Shown in pieces: positions 36,945-45,825 of a stretch of 64,000 nucleotides of DNA (the stretch's first letter is position 1; each line of letters opens with the position of its first letter). This stretch comes from Shimia thalassica (GTDB taxonomy: Bacteria > Pseudomonadota > Alphaproteobacteria > Rhodobacterales > Rhodobacteraceae). The position numbers were made by a program, and so were the translations under genes. Location of the stretch: contig NZ_CYTW01000004.1 of assembly GCF_001458215.1 (NCBI RefSeq), positions 310,001 through 374,000 of the forward strand, given 5' to 3'. The notes under the pieces are model-generated. The model was not told the origin of the DNA. It ran no database searches and was given only the letters and a program-made list of their open reading frames with translations.

Positions 36945-38045
36945 TTACTTTTTAACCCGCAAAGCCTCTTCCGGAGAAAGCTCGTAAACAACGGCCTTGC
37001 TGGCGCTGAGCTGCGTTTCGGAAATGCGGTCCATCATGCTTCGAGATCGGTCTTTGGTGAATGCCGAGTGAAGGCTCGCCCCTTCGAGCATCGCAATCAA
37101 AGCAGGGGATTCGAGGATGACAAAGTGCGAATTGCCGGAGTCTTTGCTGAAATCTGAAACATCCAGAAATGTAATGGGCAGGTCGGCCAGACTTTCATCG
37201 CTTCCAAGCCCCAAACGTTCGTGGTTGTTGAGCCGAGAGGACAACAGCAAGGCGCGATCGTGTTCTGACGTGACTACGAGAAACGGACTTGGCAGCTTTT
37301 TGATGCGCGCCGCCTGTTCATGAAACACATCGACGGAAATATCCGGCGAAATCATTGCGACACCGTCGATATTGGCGTTCGACCAGCCCGGCTTTGCTAT
37401 CTCTATTTGCCGCAGGGTTTCCATAACCAAAAGCCCGCCCATGGAATGGCCCACAATTTGGATCTTTGCGCCGGTTTGATGAAGAAGATATAGAGTCTGT
37501 TCAAGCGCATCTCGGGCAAAAAGGGCGCTTTCACGGTCATATGTGTACCCCGCCGGATGCCCTGCACTTGGCCAGGAAAAGACCATCGGCAAACCCGGCA
37601 TATCAAAGTCCGACTTCATCTGCGCAACCCGGAAAACCGTATCCGCGTACCCGTTGAAGTAGCCGTGGACATAAAGAACGACCTCTCGCTGTGCTGCGGG
37701 GTGCGTTGTCAATTGCCGTCTGATATCCTGAACAAAGGCCTGTTCGCCGGAAAACTGTTTTTGTGTGACCAGAGCAAAGTGTTTGTTCGGGTTTGGCTTG
37801 GCACTGTAAATCGGGGCTTCGCCCTCTTTCCTTTCGGGAGGCATCGATACATCGGAAAGCAGGAAGGTTGTGCTGCTCGCCCGCTTGTCACTGAAATATC
37901 CGACATCGTTGCGCGCGCGGTTGGTGGCCACATAAACGGGTACGATATCACCAATATTTGCCGCCTCTGGAACCAGCGGGGCTGGTGTCCGATCCGTACA
38001 GGCCATCAAAAGCGATAGTGCAAATATAAGAGGAATTGCCCTCAC
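36945..38045 (-). CDS. Alpha/beta-hydrolase lipoprotein (DUF900)
   Basis: The start GTG 38045 gives a lipoprotein signal (IPLIFALSLLMAC, with Cys at about residue 16) and AAGGA lies nine bases before it; an upstream in-frame codon at 38078 does not give this. In the 366 residues the DUF900 hydrolase core shows VVLYVHGYFNGY, FSWPSAGHPAGYTYDRE and the nucleophile elbow QIVGHSMGG. Substrate unknown. It converges with smr across a seven-base gap. Confidence 0.87.
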   Translation of the reverse strand: MRAIPLIFALSLLMACTDRTPAPLVPEAANIGDIVPVYVATNRARNDVGYFSDKRASSTTFLLSDVSMPPERKEGEAPIYSAKPNPNKHFALVTQKQFSGEQAFVQDIRRQLTTHPAAQREVVLYVHGYFNGYADTVFRVAQMKSDFDMPGLPMVFSWPSAGHPAGYTYDRESALFARDALEQTLYLLHQTGAKIQIVGHSMGGLLVMETLRQIEIAKPGWSNANIDGVAMISPDISVDVFHEQAARIKKLPSPFLVVTSEHDRALLLSSRLNNHERLGLGSDESLADLPITFLDVSDFSKDSGNSHFVILESPALIAMLEGASLHSAFTKDRSRSMMDRISETQLSASKAVVYELSPEEALRVKK

Positions 38046-38067
38046 GGACCGATCCTTTTCTAAGGAC

Positions 38068-38104
38068 AAACAAAACAACTATGCCCAAGCCTCGCGGCTT
38101 GGGC
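38068..38104 (-). terminator. Terminator after hslU
   Basis: A perfect nine-base stem GCCCAAGCC with GGCTTGGGC and a TCGC loop is followed on the minus strand by a T-rich stretch. It lies just past the end of hslU. Confidence 0.8.
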
Positions 38105-38115
38105 CAGAACCTATT

Positions 38116-39426
38116 TTAAAGAACGTATCTGCTTACATCGACAGATTTACTCAATTCACCAAGATTTCTATCCACGAAATCGGCATTTACTGTGATCCCG
38201 TCACCCGAACGATCCGGCGCGGTAAAGCTCAACTCTTCAAAGACGCGCTCCATCACGGTGTAAAGCCGCCGCGCGCCAATGTTCTCGACGCTTTGATTGA
38301 CGTCGGCCGCGATCTTGGCAAGGGCGGCAATGCCGTCATCGGTAAACGTCACCGTTACCTCTTCGGTTGCCATCAGCGCGGTATACTGGCGTGTCAGCGC
38401 GTTGTCTGTTTCGGTGAGGATGCGAACAAAATCCTCTTCTGTGAGTGCCCGCAGTTCGACCCGGATAGGCAGACGCCCCTGCAGTTCGGGCAACAGGTCA
38501 GACGGCTTGGCGATGTGAAACGCACCAGAAGCAATAAACAGGATGTGGTCTGTTTTGACGGGTCCGTGTTTTGTGCTGACTGTGGTGCCTTCGATCAAGG
38601 GCAGCAGGTCGCGCTGAACACCTTCGCGGCTCACGTCGCCTCCGCGGGCTTCTTGGCGGGCGCACACCTTGTCAATTTCATCAAGAAACACGATGCCGTT
38701 CTGCTCAACAGCCTCAAGCGCGACGCGTGTGACGGTTTCGTCATCCAACAGCTTGTCCGCCTCTTCCGAAATCAGAACTTCATAGCTCTCTGCGACGGTC
38801 AGGCTGCGTTTCACGGTCCGCCCTCCCATAGCTTTTCCAAAAAGGTCACCAAGATTCATCATACCCATCTGCCCGCTCGGCTGGCCGGGAACATCAAACA
38901 TGCCGCCCATAGGATTGGATGTATCTGCCAGTTCGAGATCAATGATGGTATCGTCAAGTTCGCCTGACTTGAGCTTTTTACGGAACATTTCACGTGTTGC
39001 ATCGCGCGCATCTGTGCCGGCAATGGCTTCGATAACGCGCTCTTCTGCTGCGGCATGAGCGTTTGCTTTGACATCTTCGCGCATGAGGTCTCGTGTCATG
39101 GAAATTGCGCTGTCGACCAGGTCACGCACGATTTGTTCCACGTCGCGCCCGACATAACCGACTTCGGTAAACTTGGTCGCCTCGATTTTGATAAAGGGCG
39201 CGCGGGCAAGTTTTGCCAAACGGCGGCTGATTTCGGTTTTGCCAACACCTGTGGGCCCGATCATCAGGATATTTTTGGGATATACTTCTTCTCGCAGATC
39301 ATCCGACAGCTGCTTGCGACGCCAACGGTTTCGCAGCGCGACCGCAACGGCGCGTTTGGCATCGTTTTGGCCAATGATAAAGCGATCGAGTTCGGAAACG
39401 ATTTCGCGGGGGGTCAAGTCAGTCAT
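38116..39426 (-). CDS. hslU: HslU ATPase (ClpY) of the HslUV protease
   Basis: Hexameric AAA+ unfoldase that feeds substrates to HslV. The 436-residue protein has [32 protein letters not shown], Walker [10 protein letters not shown], an inserted I domain with a Gly/Met-rich stretch ([20 protein letters not shown]), Walker [11 protein letters not shown] and a C-terminal YVL end that docks on HslV. Its start overlaps the stop of the aldo/keto reductase (ATGA). A terminator follows. Confidence 0.96.
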   Translation of the reverse strand: MTDLTPREIVSELDRFIIGQNDAKRAVAVALRNRWRRKQLSDDLREEVYPKNILMIGPTGVGKTEISRRLAKLARAPFIKIEATKFTEVGYVGRDVEQIVRDLVDSAISMTRDLMREDVKANAHAAAEERVIEAIAGTDARDATREMFRKKLKSGELDDTIIDLELADTSNPMGGMFDVPGQPSGQMGMMNLGDLFGKAMGGRTVKRSLTVAESYEVLISEEADKLLDDETVTRVALEAVEQNGIVFLDEIDKVCARQEARGGDVSREGVQRDLLPLIEGTTVSTKHGPVKTDHILFIASGAFHIAKPSDLLPELQGRLPIRVELRALTEEDFVRILTETDNALTRQYTALMATEEVTVTFTDDGIAALAKIAADVNQSVENIGARRLYTVMERVFEELSFTAPDRSGDGITVNADFVDRNLGELSKSVDVSRYVL

Positions 39427-40457
39427 GAAAGAACCTTTGTATGGAGTTCGTCTGTCATCATGTCGTCAAACCATGCGGGATAGCGGCGTGCTGGTGTCAT
39501 CGCACCATCAATTGCGTCCATCTCCGCTTGCGACAGGGAGAGAGAAGCCGCCGCAAGGCTGGCTTCAAGTTGTGATTGTTTGCTGGCGCCAATGATCGCG
39601 GTGTGATCGCGCCGTTTGTTCAGTATCCACGCCAAAGCAATCTGCGCGGAAGTTGCGTTATGCGCCTCTGCCACAGCAGAGACCGCGGCCAATACAGATT
39701 GGGCATGCTGCGGGGATATTTGAAGAAAGTCCCCTTCGGCCAAACGACCCTCGCCCTGATCGGTTTTTGACAAGTCGTATTTCCCTGTCAAAACGCCAGC
39801 GGCAAGCGGTGACCAGGCCATCAGACCAAGACCCATGGCGTCTGCCATTTTGAGGACATCACTTTCGATATCACGTGCCACAGCGTTATAAAGATACTGA
39901 CCTGCAATGAACTGATCCATGCCATTATCACGCTGAAACTGGATGGCGCGGGCGACCTGCCAGGCGGGCCAGTTCGAACAGCCGATATAGCGGACCTTTC
40001 CACTATCGATTAGTGCCTGAAGCGTGCGAAGTGTTTCTTCCAGCGGCGTTGTGAAATCTGTTTTGTGCAGGACAAGAAGGTCAATCCAGTCGGTATTCAG
40101 CCGCGTTAGAGACTTTTCAACCTGTTGAAAGATCTGACTGCGCGACAGGCCCGCATCAGGTATGTGGTCCGAGTTTCGAAACCCGATCTTGGTGCAGACA
40201 ACAGCCTTTTCCCGCTTCCCAGCGAGAGATTTCCCCAAAATGGTTTCGGCCTCACCATTCGAATAGCCATCGGCGGTGTCAAACAGGTTCACACCTGCCT
40301 CGAACGCAGTATCCACCATGCGGCGGGCTTCGGTTTCGCCAACCTTTGCCACACCGGGAATCCAGTCAGACCCATAGGTAAAGGTCATTGTTCCCAAGGC
40401 AAGCCGGGAAACGATCAGGCCCGATTGGCCCAAACGCGTATAAGTCATTTCGTTCAT
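39423..40457 (-). CDS. Aldo/keto reductase
   Basis: NADPH-dependent carbonyl reductase of the AKR fold, 344 residues. The catalytic tetrad is visible: Asp60 and Tyr65 ([13 protein letters not shown]), Lys in VCTKIGFR, and His in LLVLHKTD; the NADP site is seen in [14 protein letters not shown]. It resembles YajO/Tas-type enzymes; the substrate is unknown. The ATG shares one base with the hslV stop (TGATG) and its stop overlaps hslU by four bases. It is thus placed inside the hslVU operon. Confidence 0.9.
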   Translation of the reverse strand: MNEMTYTRLGQSGLIVSRLALGTMTFTYGSDWIPGVAKVGETEARRMVDTAFEAGVNLFDTADGYSNGEAETILGKSLAGKREKAVVCTKIGFRNSDHIPDAGLSRSQIFQQVEKSLTRLNTDWIDLLVLHKTDFTTPLEETLRTLQALIDSGKVRYIGCSNWPAWQVARAIQFQRDNGMDQFIAGQYLYNAVARDIESDVLKMADAMGLGLMAWSPLAAGVLTGKYDLSKTDQGEGRLAEGDFLQISPQHAQSVLAAVSAVAEAHNATSAQIALAWILNKRRDHTAIIGASKQSQLEASLAAASLSLSQAEMDAIDGAMTPARRYPAWFDDMMTDELHTKVLS

Positions 40458-41011
40458 CACGAGATGGTTTCTACGGTCAGCTTGCCGTTGGTATAAACAC
40501 AGATGTCTGCGGCGATTGCCATCGCGGCGCGGGCCACTTCTTCGGCCGACTTTTCACCTTCCATCATGCCGCGCGCAGCAGCCAATGCAAAGTTTCCGCC
40601 CGACCCGATTGCCGCCACATCATGTTCAGGCTCAAGGACATCCCCCGCACCCGTGATAACAAAAAGATCCTTGCCATCAGAGACAATCAGCATTGCTTCG
40701 AGTTTTTGAAGGTACTTGTCTGTACGCCAGTCTTTGGCCAACTCAACAGATGCCCGTGCCAGCTGACCCGGGGTGGCCTCAAGCTTGGCTTCCAGTCGTT
40801 CAAGCAATGTAAACGCATCAGCGGTCGAGCCGGCAAATCCCGCGACCACATCAAACCCACCGGGCGACAAACGACGCACTTTGCGGGCCGTTCCCTTGAT
40901 GACGGTTGGCCCAAGCGAAACCTGTCCATCCCCTGCGATGACGACCTCACCACCTTTTTTTACACCGATGATGGTTGTTCCGTGCCAGCCGGGGAATTTG
41001 TCGTCAGCCAT
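40457..41011 (-). CDS. hslV: HslV peptidase (ClpQ)
   Basis: Proteasome-like threonine protease. At 184 residues, the mature N-terminal Thr follows HG in [12 protein letters not shown], so the first 11 residues are a propeptide. [18 protein letters not shown] and [16 protein letters not shown] match the family. The start at 41011 is set by GGAG upstream; an earlier in-frame codon (41065) lacks a site. It is the first gene of hslV-AKR-hslU. Confidence 0.96.
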   Translation of the reverse strand: MADDKFPGWHGTTIIGVKKGGEVVIAGDGQVSLGPTVIKGTARKVRRLSPGGFDVVAGFAGSTADAFTLLERLEAKLEATPGQLARASVELAKDWRTDKYLQKLEAMLIVSDGKDLFVITGAGDVLEPEHDVAAIGSGGNFALAAARGMMEGEKSAEEVARAAMAIAADICVYTNGKLTVETIS

Positions 41012-41109
41012 TTGGGTCTCCTGTTTTGGTTCGCCATATATGAGGCGCGTGAGGCTTTGGCACAAGGGCGGCCTTGCTCAACATTCAGGTTCAGCTTAGC
41101 GTCGCAACA

Positions 41110-42015
41110 ATGATCAACCATCCCAAAGTGACCTTTTTCCTCGAAGATAGTCTTCGCAAGCAGGCCGAGGCGGGCAATCATAATTTCCTGAAACTGGTAT
41201 CCGAGGTTCTACAAGAGTCCCGTTTTCAGGTGTCTTATGCTCATCCGGATCAGGCAGATGCGCGGGATGGGTCCCATGCCCTGTTTCACATGCAACACCC
41301 TGATCGTTCAAATGGGGTGACGGTCCGGCGCAGTTACTATTATCCCTTTTGGCAAATTGAACGCACCAGCGAACGTTGGAATTGGGATGTGGCGCGGGCG
41401 TCGTTTGATCCTTCTGACGTTGATCCAAAAACAGCACGACAGTTTTACCGGTTTTGGCAGAAACGCCTTTTCAAAGACGCCCCCAGCACGACAAGCAAAG
41501 CGGGGTTTGTCTATGTCCCGCTTCAGGGAAAGCTGCTTAACCAAAGATCGTTTCAGACCCACAGTCCGCTGGATATGCTGCGCCATGTATTAGCGCAGGA
41601 CAGAGAACGCGATGTGATTGCCACGCTTCACCCCGGGGAACACTACGTGCCAAAAGAGCTAAACGCCTTGAAGCGTCTGGAACAAAAAGAGCCGAGATTG
41701 TCCCTGCGGATGGGGGAAATGGACGCGCTGCTTCCTCATTGCGACTATATCGTCACCGAGAATTCGAGCGTCGCGTTTGCGGGGTATTTCTTTAAGAAGC
41801 CCAGCATCCTGTTCGCGGGTATCGATTTTCACCACATCGCAAGTAATGTGAGTGATCTGGGTGTTGAGGGCGCTTTTCAGCGGGTGCTGGACGTCAAACC
41901 AAACTATCCGTTTTATGTGTGGTGGTTTCTGCAACACAAATCGATCAATGGCGGACGTCCTGATGCCAAAGACAGGATACACCAACGCCTGATCGACCTT
42001 GGCTGGTCCGTCTGA
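41110..42015 (+). CDS. Capsule-synthesis-like protein (KpsC/KpsS-type glycosyltransferase fold)
   Basis: A 301-residue cytosolic protein without membrane segments or signal. The C-terminal part has ATLHPGEHYVPKEL, DYIVTENSSVAFAGYFFKKP and SILFAGIDFH, which resembles the sugar-nucleotide loop of KpsC/KpsS capsule synthesis proteins (PF05159). Function here is unproven. No capsule genes lie beside it; it is divergent from hslV and convergent with trxA. The start is uncertain (TTG 41074 is longer, and neither has a clear ribosome site). Confidence 0.62.
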   Translation: MINHPKVTFFLEDSLRKQAEAGNHNFLKLVSEVLQESRFQVSYAHPDQADARDGSHALFHMQHPDRSNGVTVRRSYYYPFWQIERTSERWNWDVARASFDPSDVDPKTARQFYRFWQKRLFKDAPSTTSKAGFVYVPLQGKLLNQRSFQTHSPLDMLRHVLAQDRERDVIATLHPGEHYVPKELNALKRLEQKEPRLSLRMGEMDALLPHCDYIVTENSSVAFAGYFFKKPSILFAGIDFHHIASNVSDLGVEGAFQRVLDVKPNYPFYVWWFLQHKSINGGRPDAKDRIHQRLIDLGWSV

Positions 42016-42016
42016 C

Positions 42017-42051
42017 AAAAAGGCGCCCCTCTTTTCAGAAGGACGCCTTTT
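42017..42051. terminator. Bidirectional terminator before trxA
   Basis: AAAAAGGCG and CGCCTTTT form the outer stem, with CCTCTTTTCAGAAGG inside. The A and T runs on both sides allow termination from either strand between the capsule-like gene and trxA. Confidence 0.72.
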
Positions 42052-42071
42052 CGTAGAAATGTGTTGTCTGC

Positions 42072-42392
42072 TTAGAGCGACTCTTCGATCCAGCTTTGCA
42101 AAGCAGCTTTTGGTGCAGCGCCAGATTTGTTCGAAACAACCTGGCCGTCTTTGAAGATAAACAAAGCAGGAATGCCACGAACGCCAAGTGCAGCAGCAGC
42201 ATTCGGGTTTGTGTCTACGTCGACCTTGGCGATTTTGACCTTGCCATCAAGCTCGGCAGACAGCTCTTCCAATGCGGGACCGATTTGTTTGCAGGGTCCA
42301 CACCATTCGGCCCAGAAATCGACGACAACAGGCACGTCGGATTGTGTTACTTCGGCTTCAAAGGTGGCATCGGTGACAGCGACGGTTGCCAT
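42072..42392 (-). CDS. trxA: Thioredoxin 1
   Basis: General disulfide reductase. The 106-residue protein has [18 protein letters not shown] (active site WCGPC), the cis-proline region [11 protein letters not shown] and the usual length. It lies downstream of addA; the 61-base gap may hold its own promoter. In this group trxA commonly follows addAB. Confidence 0.97.
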   Translation of the reverse strand: MATVAVTDATFEAEVTQSDVPVVVDFWAEWCGPCKQIGPALEELSAELDGKVKIAKVDVDTNPNAAAALGVRGIPALFIFKDGQVVSNKSGAAPKAALQSWIEESL

Positions 42393-42453
42393 GGTTCTTC
42401 TCCTGAAAGGGATATTAGGTTGACCGAGAACCTATGTAGCCCCACCCCCATCG

Positions 42454-45400
42454 TCAAGAGAGCGCAGCAGCGGTTAACGCTTTTGTCACAACTTCGTTGG
42501 GCAGCGTCATAAGCTGGGCCGTTTTCGTCCACAGGATCGCCGCGCGGATCTCTCTGTCCGGATAGATTTGTCCCAGACCCTCAACATATGCTCCCATCTG
42601 GCGCAAAACACCTTCTGGCGTCTGTTCTGGCGTGTTGGGAACCGTCGCGTTTGTTTTAAAATCGACGACCAAAACATAGTCCGGCGTCACAATAAGCCTG
42701 TCGATAATGCCGTGGATGCGACTAGAGCCAAGGTTTGCCGTGATCGGAACTTCGGCCAGCGTGTCGTCTTCAAACAAAAAGGACAGTTCCGGAGTGCTGA
42801 GAACGTCTGCGGCTTCGATCAAAAGCGCAGAAAGCTGAACCTCGTTCGGGCCTTCGGGTCCCTTGGGCAATAAATCAGCAGCTGCCTGCGGCCAGCTTTG
42901 CCTGTCGTGTTCAGGAAGATGTTCCAGCAACAAATGAACCCAACTGCCCCATTGCATCGCAGCCTCTTCGTCGAGACCGGCCTCGCCGGGCAGTGCTTTG
43001 GCGCCCCCCAGATCAGAGGGTGAAAGCGTTGATACAACCGGATCAACCGGCGCGACAGGGGTGCGAAATTGCGCGGCGAGATCGGGAAGCGCGACTTCTG
43101 TTTCTTCGTTTTCTTCAACAATTGGGCCAGACCAGTCGCCATGGCTGTACCGAAGCCCCTGCCCGCCGGGAAAATCAAAAGGCTCTGCTCCTGCGGTTTC
43201 AAGTCCGCGCTGGATGGCTTCGTACCAGGTTTGTCCGTCTTTCCCGAGGTCTCCTGCGGCTACGGTGATCAACCACTTTTCCGCACGCGTCATGGCCACA
43301 TACAACAACCTTTGACGTTCTGCTCGCAGAAGGTCGGCTTTGCGCTCGCGTTCTTCTTTCATTTCGGCGGGGGCCTTATCGGCGGGCACCGACCACAAAG
43401 GAATGCCTTCCCTGCCGATGATTTGCCCATCGTTGCGAATGAGACGTTTTCCTGTGTCTGGCAAGATCACAATCGGCGCCTCAAGACCTTTGGATCCATG
43501 CACGGTCATGACCCTGATCCTGTTTCCGGCACTGTCCATCTGACGCTTGATCTCAAGGTCGTCGGTTTCCATCCAGACAAGGAACCCGGTAAGGCTGGGT
43601 ACTGCGCTGCGCTCATAGGCAAGCGCCTGTGACAGCAGCGCGTTTATCCCATCTTCGGCCTCAACCCCCAGCCGTGCCAGAAGTGTATGGCGCCCTTTGT
43701 GGCGAGTCAGGATCCGCTCAATCAGATCGTAAGGCCGCAAGAAGTCTGCTTGTGCTTGAAGGTCATGCAATATCTCGAGCGTTTGTGGATAAGCTTCCGC
43801 CTGTTCGCGTAGTGCAGCCCAAAGAAGCTTGCCACCCCTGCCCTGTGCCAGATCATAAAGCTGTTTTTCGGACCATCCAAACAAAGGGCTGCGCAGCGCA
43901 ACAGCCAAAGACAGATCGTCTTCCGGGGTCGCCAGAAAAGAAAGAAGTGCTCCGAGGTCTCGCACGGCCAGTTCTGCACCAACCTTGAGCCGGTCAGCAC
44001 CGGCAATTGGCAGATCATGAGCCTTGCAGGCGCGGATGATTTCGTGAAACAGATTGCTGCGCCGTTGAACGAGGATCAGAAAATCGCCTGCTTGCACGGG
44101 GCGCTGATTGTATAATCCCGTTTCGCCCTTTTCAGCTGGAATAGTCTCTTTCTCATCGATCAGACGTTTGATTTCGGCGGCAATCCTGTCTGCCAGAACA
44201 ACCGAGTGATGCGTTTCGCCAAGACGGTCGACCGGCTTGTACCATTCTTCTTTGTCCGGTTTCGGGCTTTCATCGACAACCGGCCACAGGTCGGCACGAC
44301 CGGGCATATCATCATGAAAGGCGCGGTGTTTCATGTCTTGTGGAAATCCCGCCTGTTCCTGTTGTTCAAACACCAGATCAACCAAACGAAGAACTGCGGC
44401 AGATGAGCGGAAGGAATACTCGAGCTCGAGCGAAAGCAGAGGTTTTTCCGTGGGTTCCAAACGGTCATCAAAATCGGAGCGCATGCGATCAAATTCGGCA
44501 GGGTCTGCGCCCTGAAAGCTGTAAATCGATTGCTTCTTGTCCCCGACAACGAAAATCGTGCGCTCGACATCACTGCGTGCGCCTGACCCGCTGGTGAATT
44601 CTTGCGCCAAACGCTCGATGACCTGCCACTGCTCGGGGCTGGTGTCTTGAGCTTCGTCCACAAGGATATGGTCAATCCCGCCGTCCAGTCGAAACAGAAC
44701 CCATTCGGCGACCATGGGATCACTGAGCAGGGCGCGGGCCCTCAGGATCAGGTCGTCGAAATCAAGCCATCCCAAAAGCTGTTTACGGGTTTCGTATTTC
44801 TCGAGAAATTGCACACCAAAGGCGGCCAGAGCCTGACTGCGCTGGGCCATATCATAGGCAAGCCGGGCCTTGCGTGTGTCTTCAACACGCAACATCAACG
44901 GTTCTAGCCGCGCCATCAAATCCGGATGGTTTTTCTGGACGCCTTTGGTTGGAAAAGACCCTATCTTGGCGGAAAACGGTGATTTTGCAGCGCCCCCCGT
45001 CAGAAACACGCCCTCTAGAACCGGCAAGGCAGACCAGTCAATCGTGCCCAGTTGGGCAAGCTTTTCCGCATTCTTGTTGTCGGTTGCGCCACCTGTTCGC
45101 AGTGCGACGATCAGTTCGGCAATCAATTCGGTCTCGCCACCGCAAAACGCCCGGCTGGTCAGCGTTTCGACATTGATCGGGCTATCGAAGCCAAGCACGG
45201 CATAAACGCCAGTTTCATCCGGAACGCTGTAGAAAAGATGGCGGTTCCGCACGATCTCGTTTGTGAGATCTTCCAGAGATTCACCGGTAAAATGCCGAGC
45301 CAAATCCGAAATAACAGAAGACCCTTCGTCTGACGCCATGGACGAAACAATTTCTTCCCGCAGCAAAGCCGCAGCCCGATCTTCCATTTCGGAAAACATC

Positions 45401-45825
45401 GGAGAAACGCCCGCCTCGAGAGGAAAACGTCGGAGAAGTGACGAACAAAACGAGTGAATGGTCTGGATTTTGAGACCACCAGGCGTCTCGATCGCGCGTG
45501 CAAAAAGGGTGCGGGCCTCTTTGAGCAAATCACCATCAAGTGGTCCCGTGACCCCCAGTGTGTTCAGGTCATCACGAAGCTTCTGGTCTTCAAGCATCGC
45601 CCATGCACCCAGCCGCTTGAACAGACGGTTCTGCATCTCGCTTGCTGCGGCTTTCGTATAGGTCAGGCACAGAATGTGCTGGGGCAAAACACCCTGAAGC
45701 AACAGGCGCGCCACGCGGTCTGTCAAAACGCGGGTTTTCCCAGACCCTGCATTCGCAGACAGCCATGTTGATTGCATGGGCTGGGCGGCTTGTACCTGTC
45801 GTTCGGTTGCATCGTTGCGTTGCAT
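42454..45825 (-). CDS. addA: AddA helicase-nuclease of double-strand break repair
   Basis: Large subunit of the AddAB recombination complex that resects double-strand breaks for RecA. In 1123 residues it has the UvrD-type helicase: Walker A SANAGSGKTRVLTDRV, Walker B ILVDEAQDTSPEQW, the GDKKQSIYSFQGADP and VMTVHGSKGLEAPIVILPD motifs, and a C-terminal PD-(D/E)XK nuclease with VLVVDFKTNA. The ATG shares one base with the addB stop (TGATG); an in-frame longer start is inside addB. Confidence 0.96.
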   Translation of the reverse strand: MQRNDATERQVQAAQPMQSTWLSANAGSGKTRVLTDRVARLLLQGVLPQHILCLTYTKAAASEMQNRLFKRLGAWAMLEDQKLRDDLNTLGVTGPLDGDLLKEARTLFARAIETPGGLKIQTIHSFCSSLLRRFPLEAGVSPMFSEMEDRAAALLREEIVSSMASDEGSSVISDLARHFTGESLEDLTNEIVRNRHLFYSVPDETGVYAVLGFDSPINVETLTSRAFCGGETELIAELIVALRTGGATDNKNAEKLAQLGTIDWSALPVLEGVFLTGGAAKSPFSAKIGSFPTKGVQKNHPDLMARLEPLMLRVEDTRKARLAYDMAQRSQALAAFGVQFLEKYETRKQLLGWLDFDDLILRARALLSDPMVAEWVLFRLDGGIDHILVDEAQDTSPEQWQVIERLAQEFTSGSGARSDVERTIFVVGDKKQSIYSFQGADPAEFDRMRSDFDDRLEPTEKPLLSLELEYSFRSSAAVLRLVDLVFEQQEQAGFPQDMKHRAFHDDMPGRADLWPVVDESPKPDKEEWYKPVDRLGETHHSVVLADRIAAEIKRLIDEKETIPAEKGETGLYNQRPVQAGDFLILVQRRSNLFHEIIRACKAHDLPIAGADRLKVGAELAVRDLGALLSFLATPEDDLSLAVALRSPLFGWSEKQLYDLAQGRGGKLLWAALREQAEAYPQTLEILHDLQAQADFLRPYDLIERILTRHKGRHTLLARLGVEAEDGINALLSQALAYERSAVPSLTGFLVWMETDDLEIKRQMDSAGNRIRVMTVHGSKGLEAPIVILPDTGKRLIRNDGQIIGREGIPLWSVPADKAPAEMKEERERKADLLRAERQRLLYVAMTRAEKWLITVAAGDLGKDGQTWYEAIQRGLETAGAEPFDFPGGQGLRYSHGDWSGPIVEENEETEVALPDLAAQFRTPVAPVDPVVSTLSPSDLGGAKALPGEAGLDEEAAMQWGSWVHLLLEHLPEHDRQSWPQAAADLLPKGPEGPNEVQLSALLIEAADVLSTPELSFLFEDDTLAEVPITANLGSSRIHGIIDRLIVTPDYVLVVDFKTNATVPNTPEQTPEGVLRQMGAYVEGLGQIYPDREIRAAILWTKTAQLMTLPNEVVTKALTAAALS

